This document shows, piece after piece, positions 15,252-18,886 of a DNA stretch of 18,886 bases; positions within the stretch are counted from its first letter, which is position 1, and the number at the start of each line of letters is the position of its first letter. The stretch lies in contig JAUVPO010000005.1 of NCBI GenBank assembly GCA_030598625.1, positions 1 to 18,886 on the forward strand, read 5' to 3'. This DNA comes from Deferribacteres bacterium (GTDB taxonomy: Bacteria > Nitrospirota > Thermodesulfovibrionia > UBA6902). The notes beneath the pieces were generated by a model, which saw nothing but the letters and a program-made list of their open reading frames with translations, did not search any database and was not told the DNA's origin. The translations under genes were made by a program, and so were the position numbers.

Positions 15252-16517
15252 TTGGGAACAATGACGATAACGGAGAAAATTCTCGCTGCGCATTCTGGCA
15301 GGGATGAGATATCAGCGGGAGAGTTGATAAACGCAAAGGTTGATCTCATTCTCGCCAATGATATAACGGCGCCCATAGCGATTACCGAATTCAAAAAAAT
15401 CGGGGCTAAGGATGTGTTTGACAAAGAAAGAATCGCTTTAATACCCGACCATTTTGCGCCGCAGAAAGACATTAAGGCGGCAGAGCAGTGCAGGATGCTC
15501 AGGGATTTTTCAAGGGAGTATAACCTTGGACTGTATTTTGAGGTCGGGAGGATGGGTGTGGAGCATGCGCTTCTTCCGGAGCAGGGTCTGGTCGTTCCCG
15601 GAGACCTGGTTATCGGGGCGGACAGCCACACATGCACATACGGTGGTCTTGGCGCATTTTCAACCGGTGTAGGCTCCACAGATGTCGCTTCTGCCATGGC
15701 TACAGGCGAATGCTGGTTCAAAGTTCCTGAATCAATGAAATTTATATACTACGGCAAGCTCAATAAGTGGGTCAGTGGAAAAGACTTGATTCTTCATACA
15801 ATAGGCGACATCGGCGTTGACGGAGCCCTTTACAGGGCAATGGAATTTGAAGGCGAGGTGATCAGTCCGCTTCCGATGGCAGGCAGACTGACAATGTGCA
15901 ACATGGCAATAGAGGCCGGTGGTAAAAACGGCATCATTGTGCCTGATAATATTACAGAGCAATATGCAAAAAACAGGGCAAAAAGGGAATATAAATTTTA
16001 CTCATCCGACAAAGATGCAGTGTATGTTGATGTAAGAGAATACGACTGTTCAAAAATACCCCTTACCGTATCCTGCCCTCATCTTCCCTCAAATACAAAA
16101 CCGGCTGCTGAACTGTCCTCCATTGCCATAGACCAGGTTGTTGTCGGCTCCTGCACAAACGGCAGGATAGAGGATATAAGGGAAGCCGCTGAAATTATCA
16201 AGGGCAAAAAGGTGAACCCCAATGTAAGAATGATCGTTATCCCCGCTACACAGCAGATTTATTTGCAGGCGGTTAAAGAAGGACTCGCTGAAATATTTGT
16301 CAATGCCGAAGCTGTTTTTTCTACACCTACGTGCGGCCCGTGCCTCGGCGGGCACATGGGCATTCTTGCAAAAGGTGAAAGGGCAATTGCAACAACAAAC
16401 AGGAACTTTGTCGGCAGGATGGGCCATCCTGAAAGTGAAGTATACCTTTCAAATCCCGCAGTTGCAGCGGCATCTGCAATACTCGGTAGGATAGGAACTC
16501 CGGAGGAGGTAATATGA
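15252..16517 (+). CDS. leuC: 3-isopropylmalate dehydratase, large subunit
   Basis: With LeuD isomerises 2- to 3-isopropylmalate (EC 4.2.1.33). At about 420 residues it is the HacA/LeuC2-like form with a separate small subunit, not the longer enterobacterial form. The [4Fe-4S] ligands are C301 (VVGSCTNGR), C361 and C364 (TCGPCLGGH); GADSHTCTYGGLGAFSTGVGSTD is also diagnostic. Two starts are possible: a TTG at 15252 (MGTMTITEK) with AAGGA 9 bases upstream, or the ATG at 15261 with only GGGA close by. The TTG start is given; I cannot decide firmly. Homoaconitase is related, but the neighbouring leuA and leuD favour the leucine role. The end overlaps leuD by 4 bases. Confidence 0.95.
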   Translation: MGTMTITEKILAAHSGRDEISAGELINAKVDLILANDITAPIAITEFKKIGAKDVFDKERIALIPDHFAPQKDIKAAEQCRMLRDFSREYNLGLYFEVGRMGVEHALLPEQGLVVPGDLVIGADSHTCTYGGLGAFSTGVGSTDVASAMATGECWFKVPESMKFIYYGKLNKWVSGKDLILHTIGDIGVDGALYRAMEFEGEVISPLPMAGRLTMCNMAIEAGGKNGIIVPDNITEQYAKNRAKREYKFYSSDKDAVYVDVREYDCSKIPLTVSCPHLPSNTKPAAELSSIAIDQVVVGSCTNGRIEDIREAAEIIKGKKVNPNVRMIVIPATQQIYLQAVKEGLAEIFVNAEAVFSTPTCGPCLGGHMGILAKGERAIATTNRNFVGRMGHPESEVYLSNPAVAAASAILGRIGTPEEVI

Positions 16518-17011
16518 TCCTTAAAGGAAAGGTATGGAAATTTGGTAATAACATAGATACTGACGCGATAATACCCGCGCGTTATCTTAATACTTCCGAT
16601 CCTGATGAACTTGCCAAACATATAATGGAAGATGCAGACAAGGACTTCCCGTCAAAGGTAAAGGCGGGTGATTTAATAACTGCCGATGCCAATTTCGGCT
16701 GCGGGTCCTCGCGTGAACACGCACCCATTGCAATAAAGGCAGCCGGCATTCAGGCGGTCGTTGCGAAAAGCTTTGCAAGGATATTTTACAGGAACGCATT
16801 TAACATCGGGCTTCCCATTTTTGAATCGGAAGATGCTTCTGGAAAAATAAAAGAGGGCGATGAAATTGAGATAGACGCGGACAGAGGCGTTATAAAAAAT
16901 ATCACAAAGAGTGAAGAGTATACCGCAAAACCTATCCCTCCTTTTATGCAGGAACTGATATCCTCGGGTGGATTGATTGAATGGACAAAGAAGCGAATAA
17001 TGGCTTCATAG
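16514..17011 (+). CDS. leuD: 3-isopropylmalate dehydratase, small subunit
   Basis: Swivelling small domain that completes the LeuC active site. The 165-residue length and the start GKVWKFGNNIDTDAIIPARYLNT match the LeuD2/HacB group. ADANFGCGSSREHAP is the conserved substrate-binding stretch. The specificity loop reads YLNT. I recall YLRT for methanogen homoaconitase and YL-x-Y for some isopropylmalate isomerases, so the loop alone is not decisive. Its ATG overlaps the leuC stop (ATGA) and is preceded by GGAGGAGG, a strong ribosome binding site. The last 31 bases overlap the next gene in another frame. Confidence 0.96.
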   Translation: MILKGKVWKFGNNIDTDAIIPARYLNTSDPDELAKHIMEDADKDFPSKVKAGDLITADANFGCGSSREHAPIAIKAAGIQAVVAKSFARIFYRNAFNIGLPIFESEDASGKIKEGDEIEIDADRGVIKNITKSEEYTAKPIPPFMQELISSGGLIEWTKKRIMAS

Positions 17012-17901
17012 CCGCCTACCTCAAACTTCCCGAAGAAGAGTTCAGAAAAAAGATTCATCTTGCCGAAGAGATATTAAAGAGCTGCACCCTCTGCCCCCGT
17101 CAATGCAAAGTTGACAGGACATCCGGTGAATCAGGATTTTGCAGGACGGGTGACAAACCCTTTGTCTCAAGCTGGAATCCCCACTTTGGAGAAGAAGCCC
17201 CTCTTGTAGGAAGCCGCGGCTCAGGCACAATCTTTTTTTCACACTGCAATCTCGGATGCCTTTTCTGTCAAAACTGGACAATAAGCCATCTTGATGAAGG
17301 AAACATAATTTCTTTTATAGAATTAGCCGATATAATGCTGACATTACAGAATTATGGCTGCCACAATATTAATTTTGTAACGCCGACCCACCAGGTGCCC
17401 ATGATTTTGAGATCTCTTGGACTCGCGATAGAAAAAGGACTGAAAGTCCCTCTTGTTTACAACTGCGGAGGTTATGAAGCCATTGAGACCATAAAATTAC
17501 TTGACGGAGTAATTGATATCTATATGCCCGATTTCAAGTATTCTGATTCCGAACCGGCAAAAAAATATTCCGGGGCAAAAGACTATCCCTCAGTTGCAAA
17601 GGCAGCGATCAAAGAAATGCACCGCCAAGTCGGGGACCTCGTTATTGATAATAGAGGCATTGCCTTAAGAGGTCTGCTTGTAAGGCATCTCGTGCTTCCT
17701 GAAGGACTTGCAGGAACAGAAGAAGCTGTAAGATTTATAGTTGAAGAAATCTCACCAGACACCTATACAAACATTATGGCACAGTATTACCCGTGCTATA
17801 AGGCAGAAGAGCACCCTCCTCTCGACAGAAGGATTACGAATGAAGAATTCAGAAAAGCCGTCAAAGCAGCACGGGACGCCGGGTTAAAGAGGCTGGATTA
17901 A
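16981..17901 (+). CDS. PflX/COG1313-like radical SAM protein
   Basis: A 306-residue radical SAM protein related to pyruvate formate-lyase activating enzymes (PflX/COG1313 group), whose substrate is not established. An N-terminal four-cysteine motif C35-x2-C38-x3-C42-x11-C54 (CTLCPRQC...GFC) precedes the radical SAM motif C89-x3-C93-x2-C96 (CNLGCLFC). Then follow FVTPTHQVP, YNCGGYE and DIYMPDFKYSD, and a C-terminal LVLPEGLAGTEE and MAQYYPCYKA. No PFL-like glycyl radical enzyme is encoded in the window. The start at 16981 (GGTGGA about 8 bases upstream) overlaps leuD by 31 bases, and no in-frame ATG is available soon after. This links it to leuD by translational coupling. It is the last gene before a strong terminator. 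Confidence 0.92.
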   Translation: MDKEANNGFIAAYLKLPEEEFRKKIHLAEEILKSCTLCPRQCKVDRTSGESGFCRTGDKPFVSSWNPHFGEEAPLVGSRGSGTIFFSHCNLGCLFCQNWTISHLDEGNIISFIELADIMLTLQNYGCHNINFVTPTHQVPMILRSLGLAIEKGLKVPLVYNCGGYEAIETIKLLDGVIDIYMPDFKYSDSEPAKKYSGAKDYPSVAKAAIKEMHRQVGDLVIDNRGIALRGLLVRHLVLPEGLAGTEEAVRFIVEEISPDTYTNIMAQYYPCYKAEEHPPLDRRITNEEFRKAVKAARDAGLKRLD

Positions 17902-17923
17902 TCGCGCAATCATATATCTTAAA

Positions 17924-17962
17924 AACGAAAACGGGTCCGGAATTCCCGGACCCGTTTTCGTT
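17924..17962. terminator. bidirectional intrinsic terminator
   Basis: A perfect 17-bp inverted repeat: AACGAAAACGGGTCCGG (17924-17940), a 5-base loop AATTC, and CCGGACCCGTTTTCGTT (17946-17962). It begins 22 bases after the plus-strand radical SAM gene and 21 bases past the end of the minus-strand 42-residue gene. In the minus direction the stem runs into GTTTTTAAG, so the U-tract is better on that side. In the plus direction only the UUUUCGUU of the stem itself is U-rich. It probably ends both transcripts. Confidence 0.9.
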
Positions 17963-17983
17963 ACAACTCCTTATCGATAGGTC

Positions 17984-18112
17984 TTATTTTTTCTTGTGGG
18001 CAGCGCAAAATTTTGATTTTCCGCTTGCGCTATTTTTGCATTTCTTCCCTTCCTTGGTAGTTGCAGCGCATCTTGCTTTCTTTTCCTTCTTTACTTTCTT
18101 TGCTTTCGCCAT
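17984..18112 (-). CDS. 42-residue Cys3His small basic protein (DUF5763-like)
   Basis: A very short gene with an excellent AGGAGGG four bases upstream of its ATG (18112). The product is 42 residues. Residues 1-14 are almost all Lys/Ala, then the pattern RCAATTKEGKKCKN-x7-KFCAAH gives C15-x9-C25-x10-C36-x2-H39. This is the layout of the small RC.A.T..G..C...A..G...C..H zinc-binding family (DUF5763-like, from memory). Binding of Zn is inferred; the Lys-rich N-terminus suggests nucleic acid contact. It is transcribed away from the PilZ region and ends at the shared terminator. An inverted repeat lies 18 bases upstream of the start. The role is unknown. Confidence 0.82.
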   Translation of the reverse strand: MAKAKKVKKEKKARCAATTKEGKKCKNSASGKSKFCAAHKKK

Positions 18113-18129
18113 TTACCCTCCTCTTATTA

Positions 18130-18152
18130 TTGTAAGTTATTGCTACTTACAA
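18130..18152 (-). promoter_or_regulatory. inverted repeat and -10-like box upstream of the 42-residue gene
   Basis: TTGTAAGT (18130-18137) and ACTTACAA (18145-18152) form a perfect 8-bp inverted repeat around a 7-base spacer. On the minus strand the right arm reads into TACAAT (18134-18129), a good -10 box about 17 bases before the ATG, with AGGAGGG between. No clear -35 is seen. The repeat may be an operator over the promoter or a hairpin in the leader. Confidence 0.45.
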
Positions 18153-18173
18153 ACTTGCTTTGAACTTGCTTTG
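18152..18173. repeat. tandem 11-bp repeat AACTTGCTTTG x2
   Basis: Two exact adjacent copies of AACTTGCTTTG (18152-18162 and 18163-18173) directly abut the TTGTAAGT inverted repeat, upstream of the minus-strand 42-residue gene. One 11-bp turn of DNA per copy would put both sites on the same helix face, as for a cooperatively bound regulator. Function is inference. Confidence 0.65.
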
Positions 18174-18283
18174 TGTTTCGGTATTAATCAATAAAAACTT
18201 TAACTTTCGGGAAGCAACAAAGACCGTTGACCGTTTTTTTGCAGACTCTTTATGATTCGGGTTTGGGTCAACAATAACATTCC

Positions 18284-18303
18284 TTAATGCCGGACAACGC
18301 ATT
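18284..18303. repeat. diverged direct repeat, copy A
   Basis: TTAATGCCGGACAACGCATT here matches copy B (18559-18577) in 18 of 20 positions with one gap. Weaker similarity continues for about 25 more bases (ACTTTTCAGCAAAA against GTTTTCGTCAAAA). The two copies flank the 41-residue membrane peptide gene, 275 bp apart. Just 3' of copy A, GGAATT (18306-18311) can pair with AATTCC (18328-18333). Confidence 0.55.
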
Positions 18304-18362
18304 CGGGAATTAAACTTTTCAGCAAAAAATTCCGTAAAAAAGGAAACCATTTAATGATAATG

Positions 18363-18388
18363 CCGGTAAAACAGACCGGGGAAGTCTG
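18363..18388 (+). promoter_or_regulatory. two mutually exclusive hairpins before a strong RBS
   Basis: CCGGT (18363-18367) can pair with ACCGG (18375-18379) around 7 bases, and CAGAC (18372-18376) can pair with GTCTG (18384-18388) around 7 bases. The two share ACC/CAGAC bases, so only one can form at a time. The second stem ends only 2 bases before the GGGAGGTG ribosome binding site (18391-18398) of the 41-residue gene. This could be a small switch on translation, or chance. Confidence 0.35.
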
Positions 18389-18403
18389 AAGGGAGGTGAA
18401 AAA

Positions 18404-18529
18404 ATGGCGTCATTCATTGAGACAATGAAAACAATAAAGGGAATGAAACTTGAACTCCTTAAAGTGTTCGGTTCCATGCTAATGTTTGCTTGCCTGGTTA
18501 TGCTTATTGCCCTCGCGTTTTACGGTTGA
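18404..18529 (+). CDS. 41-residue single-span membrane peptide, unknown
   Basis: An ATG preceded, 5 bases away, by GGGAGGTG opens a 41-residue frame. The N-terminal half (MASFIETMKTIKGMKLELLK) is amphipathic with several lysines. Residues 21-40 (VFGSMLMFACLVMLIALAFY) form one long hydrophobic segment, with a Gly at the end. This suggests a small bitopic or tail-anchored inner membrane peptide, N-terminus inside. I do not recognise a family. Upstream are hairpins that may control translation; downstream, after 219 bases without another evident gene, lies a PilZ gene. The strong ribosome binding site and clean hydrophobic profile support it being real; there is no homology evidence. Confidence 0.6.
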   Translation: MASFIETMKTIKGMKLELLKVFGSMLMFACLVMLIALAFYG

Positions 18530-18558
18530 TACCATAAGCAGCGGCAAAGTCGGTTTTA

Positions 18559-18644
18559 TTAATCCGGACAATGCATTTTCCAGTTGATAGTTTTCGTCAA
18601 AACAATGACGATTAATCATAATGCTTTCTCCAGTTTAATCATTT
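18559..18644. repeat. direct repeat copy B and a 50-bp-period repeat
   Basis: Copy B of the repeat described at 18284 lies at 18559-18577. Overlapping it, AATGCATTTTCCAGTT (18570-18585) recurs as AATGCTTTCTCCAGTT (18620-18635), 14 of 16 bases equal, exactly 50 bp apart. Between them TCGTCA (18594-18599) can pair with TGACGA (18606-18611). The stretch 18530-18748 contains no gene that I can support. Confidence 0.5.
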
Positions 18645-18720
18645 AATAAGCCGGCACATATTCAATTAATAACATTAAAATCAAGATGTTATAAGCGGAA
18701 TATGACTGTGAAAATAATTT

Positions 18721-18743
18721 CGGCATAAGAATTGCATTATATA
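18721..18743 (+). promoter_or_regulatory. sigma-54-like promoter (or leaderless -10) of the PilZ gene
   Basis: CGGCATAAGAATTGCA (18721-18736) matches the sigma-54 pattern TGGCACG-N4-TTGCW at the invariant GG and GC, exactly 12 bases apart, with TTGCA intact; it deviates at the first T and at CG. The start of transcription would fall only 1-3 bases before the ATG at 18749. TATATA (18738-18743) could alternatively be a sigma-70 -10 giving a leaderless message. No Shine-Dalgarno sequence is present, which fits either reading. Confidence 0.35.
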
Positions 18744-18748
18744 CATTC

Positions 18749-18886
18749 ATGGAAAAAAGGGCCTTTGAAAGAACAGACACAGACTTACCGGTAAGGTATT
18801 TCTGTGAAAACAGAATTTACACCGGGACAGTAAAAAATCTCTCAGAAAACGGTATGTTTATCAGCACAAGTAATTTTCTTCCCTGC
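18749..18886 (+). CDS. PilZ-domain protein (c-di-GMP receptor), 5' part only
   Basis: The 46 residues seen before the window ends begin MEKRAFERTDTDLPVRYFC and continue GTVKNLSENGMFIST. This contains both c-di-GMP-binding motifs of PilZ: the RxxxR arginine motif (R4AFER8) and the [D/N]xSxxG motif (N30LSENG35), 22 residues apart. By family knowledge PilZ proteins bind cyclic di-GMP and control motility, exopolysaccharide or pili. The C-terminus, and any fused output domain, lies outside the window. The start ATG has no ribosome binding site; an AT-rich promoter-like stretch ends just before it. Confidence 0.88.
   Translation, partial: MEKRAFERTDTDLPVRYFCENRIYTGTVKNLSENGMFISTSNFLPC

Noticed and set aside
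15252..17011. leuCD as a homoaconitase pair for lysine synthesis
   Set aside because: The family is related and the YLNT loop is ambiguous, but position directly after leuA in a branched-chain operon favours isopropylmalate isomerase.
18222..18240. GACCGTT repeated before a T7 run, as a terminator
   Set aside because: The copies are direct, not inverted, so no stem forms before the T-run.
18147..18350. A 67-codon minus-strand frame upstream of the Cys3His gene
   Set aside because: No ribosome binding site, low-complexity composition, and it runs through the repeats and the promoter region of the 42-residue gene.
18240..18403. A c-di-GMP or other known riboswitch upstream of the membrane peptide gene
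   Set aside because: The conserved GEMM core and other familiar aptamer motifs are not present; only short hairpins can be shown.

Overview
The window is bacterial chromosome of moderate GC content. It carries mostly housekeeping and biosynthetic genes, with small accessory elements at both ends. The gene set is a GTP-type PEP carboxykinase, an M50 protease next to trpS, a TatD hydrolase fused to a radical SAM domain, an ilvD-ilvB-ilvN-ilvC-psd-pssA-leuA-leuC-leuD run, a PflX-type radical SAM gene and a PilZ protein. This suggests a Gram-negative anaerobe or microaerophile of the Nitrospirota or former Deltaproteobacteria. That placement is inferred from gene content and order only; no rRNA marker is present.

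Layout. Bases 1-163 hold the tail of a YfiM/DUF2279-like gene whose reading frame is broken. On the minus strand follow a vapBC-type toxin-antitoxin pair (221-822) with a near-consensus promoter and operator palindrome, then the GTP-dependent PEP carboxykinase gene (960-2747) with its own promoter and a 7-5-7 inverted repeat over the -10. On the plus strand come a site-2 protease, trpS and truA (2945-5404), spaced like an operon. Convergent to them is the TatD-radical SAM fusion (5458-6822). From 7062 a small YdcH/DUF465 gene precedes a long, tightly packed plus-strand run from ilvD (7329) to a PflX-like radical SAM gene (ends 17901), closed by a 17-bp-stem terminator.

How the genes work together. 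ilvB/ilvN, ilvC and ilvD make 2-ketoisovalerate, and leuA, leuC and leuD carry it towards leucine; leuB and the aminotransferase are not in the window. psd and pssA, inserted between ilvC and leuA, make phosphatidylethanolamine from CDP-diacylglycerol and serine. The 4-bp overlaps pssA/leuA and leuC/leuD and the 30-odd-bp overlap of leuD with the radical SAM gene argue for co-transcription.

The right end (17902-18886) is the least ordinary part. It holds two very short genes with excellent ribosome binding sites: a 42-residue Cys3His putative zinc-binding protein on the minus strand and a 41-residue single-span membrane peptide on the plus strand. Around them are hairpins, a tandem repeat and diverged direct repeats, followed by the start of a PilZ (c-di-GMP receptor) gene behind a sigma-54-like or leaderless promoter. 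I see no CRISPR array, insertion sequence, tRNA or rRNA. I did not find a clearly new multi-gene system; the best leads are the fusion protein, the small genes at the right end and several enzyme motif deviations.
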